The notes beneath the pieces were generated by a model that had not been told where the DNA came from, searched no databases, and saw only the letters and a list, made by a program, of their open reading frames with translations. From JBLHKT01 sp043101615 (lineage in GTDB: Bacteria > Planctomycetota > Phycisphaerae > Phycisphaerales > UBA1924): a DNA stretch of 64,000 bases. Positions within the stretch are counted from its first letter, which is position 1. Each line of letters starts with the position of its first letter. A program made the translations under genes and the position numbers. Location of the stretch: contig JBICID010000072.1 in the NCBI GenBank assembly GCA_043101615.1, positions 1 to 64,000 of the forward strand, written 5' to 3'. Below are positions 34,355 to 42,981 of the stretch, piece by piece.

Positions 34355-34768
34355 ATGCTGGTGTTATCACGGCAACGCGACGAAACGATCATGATCGGGG
34401 ACGAGATCGAGATCAGCGTCGTGGACATACGGGGCGACAAGGTCCGCCTCGGGATCACGGCGCCGACCAGGATCGCGGTGCACCGCAAGGAGGTGTACGA
34501 GGCGATCCGGAGCGAGAACGCGCAGGCGGCGCGGATCGGGGACGGGGACATTCGGGAGATCGATCGTCTGCGTCCCGGGCCGGCCAAGCGGTCGGCCGAG
34601 ACCAGACGCAAGGCGATGGGGCTGAGCGTGCCCTCCAGGGGGGCACGCGGGACCGGGGTCGACCCGGGCGCCTCGAACGGGGTGGGTTCTCCCCCGAAGG
34701 CGACGCGTGTGCGTCCGCCGGGGATGGAGGAGCCGCCGGGCGGATCGGCGGCGAAGGACACGGCCTGA
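34355..34768 (+). CDS. csrA: CsrA RNA-binding translational regulator with long C-terminal tail
   Basis: A 137-residue protein. Residues 1-62 are a standard CsrA (MLVLSRQRDETIMIGDEIEI; RLGITAPTRIAVHRKEVYEA), with the RNA-contacting Leu4 region and the VHRKE region intact. Residues 63-137 are an extra Pro/Gly/Arg-rich, probably disordered tail; classical CsrA is 55-75 residues. CsrA blocks ribosome access to GGA motifs in leaders. ATAAGGAG precedes the start. Placed between fliW and fliC1, it almost certainly controls flagellin translation. Confidence 0.95.
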   Translation: MLVLSRQRDETIMIGDEIEISVVDIRGDKVRLGITAPTRIAVHRKEVYEAIRSENAQAARIGDGDIREIDRLRPGPAKRSAETRRKAMGLSVPSRGARGTGVDPGASNGVGSPPKATRVRPPGMEEPPGGSAAKDTA

Positions 34769-34830
34769 ACCACGACGGGAACGGATCTCTCGCAACACCC
34801 GCCCGCACGGGGCACTGACCCAGGACGCAA

Positions 34831-34840
34831 TCACGGAGGA
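34831..34840 (+). promoter_or_regulatory. Ribosome-binding/CsrA box of fliC1
   Basis: TCACGGAGGA five bases before the fliC1 ATG. The identical ten bases precede fliC2. The A-C-G-G-A core resembles CsrA binding sites that overlap the ribosome-binding site, as in the Bacillus hag leader. Confidence 0.5.
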
Positions 34841-34845
34841 TTGCC

Positions 34846-36408
34846 ATGGCTCGCATCAACACGAACGTCTCGAGTGTGATCGCTCGGAACAACCTGAACC
34901 GAACCAGCAACGATCTGGACCTGCGTCTGGAGCGGCTGTCGACCGGCCTGCGGATCAATCGCGGCAAGGACGACCCCGCCGGGGTGATCATCTCCGAGCG
35001 GATCGCGACCGACCTCTCGGGCATCAACGCCGCGATCTCGAACACCGAGCGGGCCAGCTCGGTGATCTCGACGACCGAGGCGTCGCTCAACGAGATCTCG
35101 GCGCTGCTCAACGACATCAAGGGCCTGCTGGTCGAGAGCGCCAACACCGGCGCCAACAGCAAGGACGAGCGGAACGCGAACCAGCTCCAGATCGACTCGG
35201 CCATCGAGTCCATCACGCGGATCGCGAACTCGGCCACCTTCGGCGGCCTCCCGCTGCTCGACGGCAGCCTGGACTTCGTGACCAGCGGCGTGTCGAACTC
35301 GGCGATCTCGACGTCGCGCATCTTCAACGCGAGCTTCGTGGGCGCCGAGAACCTGTCGGTGGACGTGGACGTCATCGCCTCGGCCCAGAAGGCCTCGCTG
35401 TTCCTCAACGGCAACAGCGGGATCACCAGCGCGGGCGTCATCGCCAGCTCGTTCACCCTGGCGGTGAAGGGGACGAGCGGGACGGCGGAGATCAGCTTCA
35501 TCTCCGGCCAGTCGCTGAGCCAGGTGATCGCCGCGATCAACTCGCAGACCGCCAGCACCGGGGTGACGGCGAGCCTGATCGACCCCGCCGACTCGGGCGT
35601 GGGGCTGGTGCTGCGGAGCGAGGGCTACGGGTCGGACGCGTTCGTGAGCGTGGAGCGCACGGACGCCTCGGCCGGCAACACCGAGCCGCTGTTCTACAAG
35701 CTCTCCGGCGGCGTGGACACGCCCGCGATCGACTCGACCTGGAGCTGGGCGAACCCGTCGCTGGCGTCCATCTCGAACTCCGGACGCTCCAACGGGCGGG
35801 ACGTGTCGGCCCTGATCAACGGGAACCTGGCGATCGGAGACGGCCTGGACGTCTCGATCAACTCGCCCGCGCTCTCGATGAAGCTGAGCCTGACCGAGGA
35901 CTTCGGCACGGACCCGGACGCGACCAACTCCGCGTTCTACATCACCGGGGGCGGGTCGCTGTTCCAGATCGGACCGGAGATCAACGCGCAGCAGCAGACC
36001 TCGATCGGCATCCAGTCGGTGATCTCCTCCCGCCTGGGCGGCACGGAGATCGACGGCACGGTGCAGTACCTGTCGAGCCTGGCCAAGGGCAAGACCAACT
36101 CGATCGAGTCGAGCTTCCGGCGCAAGGACTACAGCGAGGCGCAGCAGATCCTGGACGCGGCGATCGACGAGGTCGCGGTGCTGCGGGGCAGGCTGGGCGC
36201 CTTCGAGCGGAACGTGCTCAACACCTCCCAGCGGAACCTGCAGACCTCCTTCGAGAACCTCACCGCCAGCCGAAGCCGCATCCGCGACGCGGACTTCGCG
36301 GCGGAGACCTCCGAGCTGACGCGGGCGCAGATCCTGCAGAGCTCGGGCACCAGCGTGCTGCAGCTGGCCAACCAGAGCGCCCAGTCGGTGCTGCAGCTGC
36401 TGGGCTGA
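34846..36408 (+). CDS. fliC: Flagellin 1
   Basis: A 520-residue filament subunit. The N-terminal D0/D1 (residues 1-140) contains INTNVSSVIARNNLNRTSND and LSTGLRINRGKDDPAG, and the C-terminal D1/D0 (430-520) contains RIRDADFAAETSELTRAQIL and ends VLQLLG. The central 290 residues are Ser/Thr-rich and specific to this protein, forming the surface D2/D3 domains. Ser/Thr richness would suit O-glycosylation, and several glycosyltransferases are encoded further on, but a link is not shown. No clear sigma-28 promoter is seen in the 77-bp gap after csrA. An intrinsic terminator follows. Confidence 0.95.
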   Translation: MARINTNVSSVIARNNLNRTSNDLDLRLERLSTGLRINRGKDDPAGVIISERIATDLSGINAAISNTERASSVISTTEASLNEISALLNDIKGLLVESANTGANSKDERNANQLQIDSAIESITRIANSATFGGLPLLDGSLDFVTSGVSNSAISTSRIFNASFVGAENLSVDVDVIASAQKASLFLNGNSGITSAGVIASSFTLAVKGTSGTAEISFISGQSLSQVIAAINSQTASTGVTASLIDPADSGVGLVLRSEGYGSDAFVSVERTDASAGNTEPLFYKLSGGVDTPAIDSTWSWANPSLASISNSGRSNGRDVSALINGNLAIGDGLDVSINSPALSMKLSLTEDFGTDPDATNSAFYITGGGSLFQIGPEINAQQQTSIGIQSVISSRLGGTEIDGTVQYLSSLAKGKTNSIESSFRRKDYSEAQQILDAAIDEVAVLRGRLGAFERNVLNTSQRNLQTSFENLTASRSRIRDADFAAETSELTRAQILQSSGTSVLQLANQSAQSVLQLLG

Positions 36409-36480
36409 TCGGGGCTCTGAGGGCGCCCCGGGGCCCGGCCTCGGGCGGCGTGTGACGGAAATCCGGCGATTGTGATGAAG

Positions 36481-36511
36481 ACGCCTCCGGGGCTCCCGGG
36501 GGCGTTTTTTT
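36481..36511 (+). terminator. Intrinsic terminator of fliC1
   Basis: An 11-bp stem (ACGCCTCCGGG/CCCGGGGGCGT with one G-T pair), a 3-nt loop and seven T residues, 72 bp past the fliC1 stop. Confidence 0.85.
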
Positions 36512-36718
36512 CGTGCGCGGAGCGGCACGGCAGGCGATCTGGAGGGGGGACGTTCGGGATCGGCGTGTGAATCTGGATGGAAATTCGGGGGGTTGACTGA
36601 ATTGCGATTTGGGAGGGGTCGATCTCCGCGGTGCAGCCCGGCGTTCGGTGCTGCTCCGATGGCCCCGGACGGATTCGGGGCCGAACCCCCGGGCCCTGGA
36701 GACGGGTCCAAAGTCACG

Positions 36719-36737
36719 CCCGGTGGTGTTCACCGGG
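36719..36737 (+). promoter_or_regulatory. Leader/operator hairpin before fliC2
   Basis: CCCGGTG-GTGTT-CACCGGG, a 7-bp perfect dyad 71 bp before the fliC2 ATG. The 400-bp gap between the two flagellin genes holds the fliC1 terminator, this dyad and the fliC2 ribosome-binding box, and no gene. Its role (operator or leader structure) is undetermined. Confidence 0.4.
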
Positions 36738-36789
36738 TGCCCATACCTGGCTAGTGACGGACCCACGACGGGCTGCCGTCCGTTGAAGT

Positions 36790-36799
36790 TCACGGAGGA
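36790..36799 (+). promoter_or_regulatory. Ribosome-binding/CsrA box of fliC2
   Basis: TCACGGAGGA nine bases before the fliC2 ATG, identical to the box before fliC1. Confidence 0.5.
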
Positions 36800-36808
36800 C
36801 GTTTCCCA

Positions 36809-38353
36809 ATGAGTCGCATCAACACGAACATCGCGTCGCTCACCGCCCAGCGGGTGCTGGGCCAGAACAACAAGAACCTGGGCATCGCGCTCGAGCGCCT
36901 GTCCACGGGCCTGCGGATCAACCGCGGCAAGGACGACCCGGCGGGCCTGATCGCTTCGGAGAACCTCCGCGGCGACCTGTCCTCGCTGAACTCCGCGGTG
37001 ACCAACGCCGAGCGCGCCGACCAGGTGGTCAACATCGCCGAGGGCGGCCTGCAGGAGATCAGCTCGCTGCTGACCGAGCTGCAGGGCCTGCTGACCGCGT
37101 CCGCTTCTTCCGCCGGTCTCTCGACCGAGGAGAAGGAGGCCAACCAGCTCCAGATCGACTCGATCCTGCAGACGATCGACCGGATCTCCGGCTCGGCCTC
37201 GTTCCAGGGCATCAAGCTGCTGAACGGCAACTTCGATTACCAGACGACCAACGTGAACACGGGCGTGACCGACTTCGCCGTGAACGGCGCCAAGTTCGAG
37301 ACGAGCTCGCTCTCCGTCGACGCCATCGTGACCCAGTCCGCGCAGAAGGGCGGCCTGTTCCTCGAGCTGGGCGCCTCGGCGAGCGGCTCGGCCGGCGAGA
37401 TCAGCCTCGGCGGCACGAACTCGGCCTTCGTGGTCGAGATCACCGGCTCCGAGGGCTCCCGCGAGCTGTCCTTCAGCTCCGGCCAGACGCTGGGCCAGAT
37501 CGCCGCGGCGATCAACAGCTTCTCCGAGGTCACCGGCGTCGAGGCGACGGTGTCCGGCACCGGCGTGACGCTGAGCTCGACCAACTTCGGCTCCGAGGCC
37601 TTCACCTCCGTGGTCGTCTCCAACGCCGGCGGCATCACCGACAACGGCTCGGGCAACACGCTGGGCATCTACGACCTGGAGGACCAGGACTTCTCGACCG
37701 CCGAGTCGTCCGTCCGCTCGACCTTCGCCAACGCCACCAACGCGGTGCGTGACGACGGCCAGGACATCGCCGGTACCATCAACGGCATCGTCGCGACGGG
37801 CAACGGCAAGGAGCTGTCGATCAACACCGACTTCCTTGACGTCGAGTTCACGCTGGACGACTCCACCGCCCAGACCCTGGGCGCGGTCGAGGCGTTCGAC
37901 ATCTCCGGCGGCGGCGCTGACTTCCAGCTCGCCGGCGAGGTGAACATCGCCGGCAAGGTCTCGCTGGGCATCGGCGACATCTCCACCCGCAAGCTCGGCG
38001 CGACCGACTCGGGCTTCCTGGCCCAGCTGGGCAAGGGTCGCGACTTCAACGTGGTCACCGGCTCCGACGCCGACCTGTCCACGGCTCAGAAGATCGTGTC
38101 CGAGGCCACCAAGCAGGTCTCCGCCACCCGCGGCCGCCTGGGCGCGTTCCAGAAGAACGTGGTGGGCGCCACCATCCGCTCGCTGGGCATCACCATCGAG
38201 AACACCACGGCCGCCGAGTCCGTCATCCGTGACGCCGACTTCGCCGCCGAGACCGCGGCGCTGACCCGCAACCAGATCCTGGTCCAGGCCTCGACCTCGT
38301 CGCTGGCCCAGGGCAACCAGCAGCCGACCAACATCCTCGCCCTCCTCGGGTAA
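36809..38353 (+). CDS. fliC: Flagellin 2
   Basis: A 514-residue second filament subunit. The segment LERLSTGLRINRGKDDPAG is identical to flagellin 1. The terminal domains otherwise differ substantially (INTNIASLTAQRVLGQNNKN versus INTNVSSVIARNNLNRTSND), so this is an old duplication, not a recent copy. The C-terminus has IRDADFAAETAALTRNQILV and ends NILALLG. Codon choice is strongly biased to C/G-ending codons throughout, as expected for a very highly expressed gene. It has its own leader and terminator, so it can be expressed separately from flagellin 1. Confidence 0.95.
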   Translation: MSRINTNIASLTAQRVLGQNNKNLGIALERLSTGLRINRGKDDPAGLIASENLRGDLSSLNSAVTNAERADQVVNIAEGGLQEISSLLTELQGLLTASASSAGLSTEEKEANQLQIDSILQTIDRISGSASFQGIKLLNGNFDYQTTNVNTGVTDFAVNGAKFETSSLSVDAIVTQSAQKGGLFLELGASASGSAGEISLGGTNSAFVVEITGSEGSRELSFSSGQTLGQIAAAINSFSEVTGVEATVSGTGVTLSSTNFGSEAFTSVVVSNAGGITDNGSGNTLGIYDLEDQDFSTAESSVRSTFANATNAVRDDGQDIAGTINGIVATGNGKELSINTDFLDVEFTLDDSTAQTLGAVEAFDISGGGADFQLAGEVNIAGKVSLGIGDISTRKLGATDSGFLAQLGKGRDFNVVTGSDADLSTAQKIVSEATKQVSATRGRLGAFQKNVVGATIRSLGITIENTTAAESVIRDADFAAETAALTRNQILVQASTSSLAQGNQQPTNILALLG

Positions 38354-38380
38354 GGATCGGCCGGCGGGAAACGTCTCCAG

Positions 38381-38413
38381 GGGCCCCGGTTCTGACGGAC
38401 CGGGGCCCTTTTT
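38381..38413 (+). terminator. Intrinsic terminator of fliC2
   Basis: A 10-bp perfect stem GGGCCCCGGT/ACCGGGGCCC with an 8-nt loop, followed by five T residues, 28 bp after the fliC2 stop. Confidence 0.9.
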
Positions 38414-38443
38414 CGTTCGCGGGGCCGGCGCGGGCCGAAGTGA

Positions 38444-39409
38444 GTGACGATGCCCCTGAAGGCCAGACAGCACGAGCTCCCGCGCGGGCTGGACCGGGCG
38501 ATCGACGACTACCTCGTCTTCGCCCGCGTCGAGTGCGGCCTGCTGCCCGCCACCGTCGAGGCCTACCACCGCGACCTGCTCGACCTGTGCGAAGAGCTGG
38601 CCGGGGCGGGGGTGACCGAGCCCGCAGGGGCGACGCCAGGGCACCTGTCGGCCCACTTGCGGTCCCTCAGCCGCGAGCGGGGGTACGCCCCCGCGACGCT
38701 GGCCCGCCACCTGGCGACCATCAAGGTCTTCTTCCGGTTCCTGGAGTCCAACGGTCGGGTGACGGACAACCCGACCGCCCACCTGGACCAGCCGACGCGC
38801 TGGAAGAAGCTGCCCGGGGTGCTGAGCCCGCGCCAGATGCGGACGCTGGTTGAGGCGGCCCGCGAGCCCGAGGGCGGCTCCTCCCCGCCGCTGTGGATGC
38901 GGGACCGGGCCATGCTCGAGGTCATGTACGCGTGCGGGCTGCGGGCCAGCGAGGTGGGGCGCCTGGGCGTCAGCGACGTGCTGGCGGAGCAGCGGCTCGT
39001 CAAGGTAACCGGCAAGGGGGAGAAACAGCGCCTGGTGCCGATCGGGCGGCCGGCGATCCAGGCCGTGGAGCGGTACGTGCGCGAGTGCCGGGCCACGATC
39101 GTCACCGCCGAGGTGGCCGGCGAGCGGCGTGACCGGGGCAGGATGTTCCTGAGCAGGACCGGACGCCCGCTGGACCGTGTGCGGGTGTGGCAGCTGGTGA
39201 AGGCTTACGCCGAGCGCGCGGGGCTGGGGCACGTGCACCCGCACATGCTGCGTCACAGCTTCGCGACGCACCTGCTGGGGGGCGGGGCGGACCTGCGCAT
39301 CGTGCAGGACCTGCTGGGGCACGCGGACATCGCGACCACGCAGGTGTACACCCACGTGGACAAGGGACGGCTGCGCGAGGTGGTGAAGCTGCACCACCCG
39401 CGGGGGTAA
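38444..39409 (+). CDS. Tyrosine site-specific recombinase, XerC/XerD type
   Basis: A 321-residue integrase-family recombinase. The N-terminal SAM-like core-binding domain spans 15-105. The catalytic set is Arg in CGLRASEVGRLG (about 165), Lys in VTGKGEKQRLVP, His-x-x-Arg in HPHMLRHSFATHLL (about 265), His in LLGHADIATTQVY and nucleophile Tyr in VYTHV (about 306). Size and motifs fit the chromosome-dimer-resolving Xer proteins; whether it is XerC or XerD cannot be settled without a tree. Possible starts are GTG 38444 or ATG 38450. It lies 31 bp beyond the fliC2 terminator, so it is not part of the flagellar transcript. Confidence 0.92.
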   Translation: MTMPLKARQHELPRGLDRAIDDYLVFARVECGLLPATVEAYHRDLLDLCEELAGAGVTEPAGATPGHLSAHLRSLSRERGYAPATLARHLATIKVFFRFLESNGRVTDNPTAHLDQPTRWKKLPGVLSPRQMRTLVEAAREPEGGSSPPLWMRDRAMLEVMYACGLRASEVGRLGVSDVLAEQRLVKVTGKGEKQRLVPIGRPAIQAVERYVRECRATIVTAEVAGERRDRGRMFLSRTGRPLDRVRVWQLVKAYAERAGLGHVHPHMLRHSFATHLLGGGADLRIVQDLLGHADIATTQVYTHVDKGRLREVVKLHHPRG

Positions 39410-39488
39410 GGGGTCACAGGACGTGCGATCCTGCTCGAAACCGCACCGCGCGGCCCGTCGCTCACGCTCCGGGCTCACTCAATGAAGC

Positions 39489-40349
39489 TCAGGCCCCCGC
39501 GGTCAGCGCGAGGTGGTGCTCGAGGTGTGTGACAAACGCCGTCGCGGCGCCCTCGCACCAGTCGAAGTAGAGCGAGGGCTCGATCAGCTCGAGCTCCGAG
39601 AGCAGGGGGGCGCCGTCCTCGGTCTCGAAGCAGTCCACGCGCGCGTAGAGCAGGCCGGTCGCGTCGGCCGCCTCGAGCACGCGCGTGGCGAAACCGTCCA
39701 GGGCGTCGGTCAGCTCGGCCCGCTCGACCCGCTCCTGGTCGCCCTTGAAGCGCGGGTGCTTGTGCACCGCGTGGTGGGGCACGCCGCGGAAGCAGATGAC
39801 CGACCGCTCCCCGGTGGTGGCGACGGAGTGGACGAAGGGCTGGACCATGGCGTCGCGGTCGGCCAGGATCGCCTCCAGGTGGGTCTGGGCGCTCGGGTCG
39901 GCGGGGGTGGTGCGCAGCGTGAGGTACGAGCCGGCCCCCACCGCGGGCTTGACGACCACGTCGGTCCAGGAACGGGCCGTCGCGAGATCGGCGAGGGAGG
40001 CGGTCGATCCGGCCCGGACGATCTCGGTCGGGACCGTGGGGACGCCCCGGCGGGCGAGGTCTTCCAAATAGCCCTTGTGGGCGTTGGCCCGGACTATCTG
40101 GACCGGGTTGAGGACGGCGGTGTGGGCCGAGGCGGCCTCCAGCCAGGCGAGGAAGCGCTCCGGGCTGTGGTAGTAGTCCCAGGTCGCCCGGAGCAGCACG
40201 GCGTCGTAGGGCTTGAGGACCTCCGGGTGGTGCCCGTTCCAGGGGATGGCGCGTGCCTCGTGCCCGCCCCGCTCCAGGGCCGCGAGCAGGGGGGCCTCGT
40301 CGGGGTCGTGCTCCGGCATGGGCTCGCAGTTGAGCAGGGCGATCTTCAT
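39489..40349 (-). CDS. ATP-grasp protein, RimK-like ligase
   Basis: A 286-residue ATP-grasp fold protein. The N-terminal Rossmann-like part starts MKIALLNCEPMPEHDPDEAP and includes YDAVLLRATWDYYHSPERF. The ATP-binding part has VVKPAVGAGSYLTLR (phosphate loop) and MVQPFVHSVATTGERSVICF. The metal-binding end has YARVDCF...LLSELELIEPSLYF (Asp/Glu). These features match the family of uncharacterised RimK-like/glutathione-synthetase-like proteins (often with the same RATWDY motif). A peptide-type ligation is likely, but the substrate is unknown. TACCCT ends six bases before the ATG, so it is probably leaderless. Confidence 0.85.
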   Translation of the reverse strand: MKIALLNCEPMPEHDPDEAPLLAALERGGHEARAIPWNGHHPEVLKPYDAVLLRATWDYYHSPERFLAWLEAASAHTAVLNPVQIVRANAHKGYLEDLARRGVPTVPTEIVRAGSTASLADLATARSWTDVVVKPAVGAGSYLTLRTTPADPSAQTHLEAILADRDAMVQPFVHSVATTGERSVICFRGVPHHAVHKHPRFKGDQERVERAELTDALDGFATRVLEAADATGLLYARVDCFETEDGAPLLSELELIEPSLYFDWCEGAATAFVTHLEHHLALTAGA

Positions 40350-40355
40350 GGGCGG

Positions 40356-40361
40356 AGGGTA
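40356..40361 (-). promoter_or_regulatory. -10 box of the ATP-grasp gene, leaderless type
   Basis: TACCCT with six bases (CCGCCC) before the ATG at 40349 and no ribosome-binding site. Confidence 0.5.
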
Positions 40362-40506
40362 GAGTGGGACAGCGTCCCGGCGGGGCCGGGTCTGGCCAGA
40401 TTCGGGGGCGGGGTGGATTCGGCGCGACTTTGTTTCAATAATTCTTGAAAACACCGACGCCCGAAGCCGCCGCGACGAACGCGTGCGAGTCACGAACGGA
40501 CTGCCC

Positions 40507-41958
40507 ATGACCAAGACGATCTACCAGCCGCCCCGGGAGCACCCGCAGCACGACGCGCACGACGCCGGCCTGCTCGCGGCGGTCGCCCGGGGCGAGGCCC
40601 GCCTGACGCCCGAGCAGGGGCTGGACGTGCTGCGCGGGCTGCGCCTGAGCGAGCTGGGACGCTGGGCGGACGCACGCTGCCGCGCCGTGCACGGGGACCA
40701 CCTGCGGACGTACGTGATCGACCGGAACATCAACTACACCAACATCTGCACGGCCAAGTGCATCTTCTGCGCGTTCAAGCGGACGGCGGCGGACCACGAC
40801 GCGTACACGCTGGAGCACGAGCAGCTCTTCGAGAAGGTGGAGCAGCTGCGGGCGATCGGGGGCACGCAGATCCTGATGCAGGGGGGCATGAACCCGGAGC
40901 TGGGGCTGGGCTGGTACGTGGACCTGCTGCACGGGCTCAAGGAGCGGTTCCCGGAGATCCACGTGCACGGGTTCAGCCCGCCGGAGTTCATCGAGTTCGT
41001 GAACTTCTTCGACCCGCCCGGGAAGGACCTGGAGTCCAAGCTGCGCTGGGTGATGGTCCGGCTGCAGGAGGCGGGGCTGGACAGCCTGCCCGGCGGCGGG
41101 GGCGAGATCTTCGCCCCGGCGGTCCGCGACAAGATCGGCATGGGCAAGTGCACCGCCGAGGCCTGGCTGACGTGCATGTACGTCGCCCACTCGCTGGGCA
41201 TGTTCACCAGCGCGACCATGATGTTCGGGCACATCGAGGGGTACGGCGACCGCGTCCACCACATGCGCCTGGTGCGCGAGTGGCAGGACCGGGCCCTGCG
41301 GGACTTCGGCACCGGCGAGGCGCCCGGCGACGTCGCCGGCGACCCCTCCATCCGCAAGCCCAGGACCGGCGGGCACTACACCGCCTTCATCTCGTGGCCC
41401 TTCCAGCCCGATCACACGGCGCTCGGGCGGCTCAAGCAGTGGCCGCAGCCGGAGGATACCGGCGAATTCCCGGGCGACGTCGTGGGCCTGCTGGACGGGA
41501 CCGGCACGAAGTCGCTGCACCCGGAGTTCGGGCGTCGGCTGCGCCTGGCCGGGGCGACCGAGTACCTGCGGACGCAGGCGACCAGCCGGCTGTTCCTGGA
41601 CAACATCTACTCGATCGGGTCGAGCTGGGTGACGATGGGGCCGCACGTGGGGCAGCTCGGGCTGAAGTTCGGCGCGAGCGACATGGGCTCGGTGATGATG
41701 GAGGAGAACGTGGTGTCGAGCGCCGGCACGACGTACTGCCTGGACGAGGCGGTGCTGTGCCGCCTGATCCGGGACGCGGGCTTCGTGCCGGCGCAGCGGA
41801 ACAACACCTACGACGTGCTGCGGATCCACGACGGCCCGGACAGCCCGGACCTGCGGGTCCGCGACTGGAGCGAGCACCGCACGCAGCGCCTGCACGTGGA
41901 GCGGGCGACCGAGGGGGCGGTGGCGGAGCTCACGGTCGGGGCGAGCGACTCAGCCTGA
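40507..41958 (+). CDS. mqnC: Dehypoxanthine futalosine cyclase (radical SAM)
   Basis: A 483-residue radical SAM enzyme of the futalosine menaquinone pathway, cyclising dehypoxanthine futalosine. The cluster motif is CTAKCIFCAF (residues about 79-88), preceded by RNINYTNIC. GGTQILMQGGMNPELGLGWY and VHGFSPPEFIEF are shared MqnC/MqnE features. The late motif ASDMGSVMMEENVVSSAGTT is the MqnC hallmark. It is longer than typical MqnC (about 370) because of an insertion of roughly 55 residues around GTGEAPGDVAGDPSIRKPRT and another near PQPEDTGEFPGDVVG. ATG 40507 is preferred; GTG 40483 is also possible. No other men/mqn gene is nearby. Confidence 0.92.
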   Translation: MTKTIYQPPREHPQHDAHDAGLLAAVARGEARLTPEQGLDVLRGLRLSELGRWADARCRAVHGDHLRTYVIDRNINYTNICTAKCIFCAFKRTAADHDAYTLEHEQLFEKVEQLRAIGGTQILMQGGMNPELGLGWYVDLLHGLKERFPEIHVHGFSPPEFIEFVNFFDPPGKDLESKLRWVMVRLQEAGLDSLPGGGGEIFAPAVRDKIGMGKCTAEAWLTCMYVAHSLGMFTSATMMFGHIEGYGDRVHHMRLVREWQDRALRDFGTGEAPGDVAGDPSIRKPRTGGHYTAFISWPFQPDHTALGRLKQWPQPEDTGEFPGDVVGLLDGTGTKSLHPEFGRRLRLAGATEYLRTQATSRLFLDNIYSIGSSWVTMGPHVGQLGLKFGASDMGSVMMEENVVSSAGTTYCLDEAVLCRLIRDAGFVPAQRNNTYDVLRIHDGPDSPDLRVRDWSEHRTQRLHVERATEGAVAELTVGASDSA

Positions 41959-42768
41959 ATCCGGGGTCTCGAACGCGACCGTCTTCCACGTGAAGCGGCG
42001 CCCGTTGCCCTCGACGACGAACTGCGCCAGCGCGGGCGTGTCGGTTCGCAGGTGACGCTCGGAGAAGGTGCCGCCGAGCTGGTACATGTCGTAGGCCCAC
42101 GCCCGGATCTCGCCGCCGGGCGCGTCGAGTGCCTCTTGCTGGTGGAAGTCCAGGGTCACCCAGCCAACCTCGAGCTTGTGGAAGTCGATGGAGGGCAGCG
42201 AGATGCGCTGGCCGGGCGCGAGGTCCATCGTGGCGACGAGGCTCGGCACGGCCGAGAACTGGAAGATCCGGGTCGGGAGCGCGAGCTCGAACGGTTCGGG
42301 CTGCGGGTCCGGGAGGTCGTCGGTCGCGGGCGCTGTCTTGGTGCCGCGCAGCGTGTGACCGTCGAAGGTCGCGACGACCTCTCCGAGCGGGTCCTTCTGG
42401 TGCTGGCGGAGCGCCTCGCCGGTCTCAGGGTCGAACTCGACGACGTAGAACATCGCGTTCTCGCCGCTGCCGATGTCGGATCGGAACCGCCAGAAATCGT
42501 TGCCCTGCTCGTCGGTCTGGCGTGTGAACGTGAACCGCATGGAGACGCCCGCCCGCTCCGTGCCGTCGGCATCCAAGGCGTGCATCTGGAGGGTCTGGGT
42601 GTAGGGGCGCAGCCGGTCGAGCCGGAGCAGCGCCGAGCCGGGGCGGACGACGGTCGCGCCGTCGAGCGGGGCGAGGTGGTGCGGGGGCGCTTCGTCCGCG
42701 GGGCTGGCGGGCTGCCCGAAGGCGACGGGAACCGCGAGCATCGCGACCCAGAGCGTGACTCGTTTCAT
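41950..42768 (-). CDS. Secreted protein of unknown function
   Basis: A 272-residue exported protein with a clear signal peptide (MKRVTLWVAMLAVPVAFGQ). The mature part is mixed beta, with short Trp/Phe-rich strands (FWRFRSDIGSGENAMFYVVE, TIFQFSAVPSLVATMD) reminiscent of periplasmic lipid- or polymer-binding beta proteins. No family is recognised with confidence. GAAGGGAG lies before the ATG. The 3' end overlaps convergent mqnC by 9 bp. The 210 bp between this gene and the next contain the FkbM promoter and nothing else that I can identify. Confidence 0.7.
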   Translation of the reverse strand: MKRVTLWVAMLAVPVAFGQPASPADEAPPHHLAPLDGATVVRPGSALLRLDRLRPYTQTLQMHALDADGTERAGVSMRFTFTRQTDEQGNDFWRFRSDIGSGENAMFYVVEFDPETGEALRQHQKDPLGEVVATFDGHTLRGTKTAPATDDLPDPQPEPFELALPTRIFQFSAVPSLVATMDLAPGQRISLPSIDFHKLEVGWVTLDFHQQEALDAPGGEIRAWAYDMYQLGGTFSERHLRTDTPALAQFVVEGNGRRFTWKTVAFETPDSG

Positions 42769-42969
42769 GGGGACTCCCTTCACGGGCCGCTACCGCGCCG
42801 GTCGCATGGTGTTGCGTCCTGCGCAGAAAAACCGGCTCGGGGCCCGGTCGGTCGTCGGTCCGTCCTGCCCGTCGGGGTGGTCGCCACGCCGCCCGTGCCG
42901 GGGTACCCGGCCCGACGTGCCGGGAGGATCGCGAGCGGGGGGTGGGCAACGTTGTCGGCGGACGGGTGC

Positions 42970-42975
42970 TAGTCT
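42970..42975 (+). promoter_or_regulatory. -10 box of FkbM methyltransferase gene 1, leaderless type
   Basis: TAGTCT with six bases (GGCGTG) before ATG 42982. It favours ATG 42982 over the adjacent GTG 42979. Confidence 0.5.
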
Positions 42976-42981
42976 GGCGTG

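Noticed and set aside
36260..39478. 1072-codon antisense frame across both flagellin genes and the Xer gene
   Set aside because: Gly/Val/Asp-rich shadow frame; both strands cannot be coding here and the flagellins are unmistakable.
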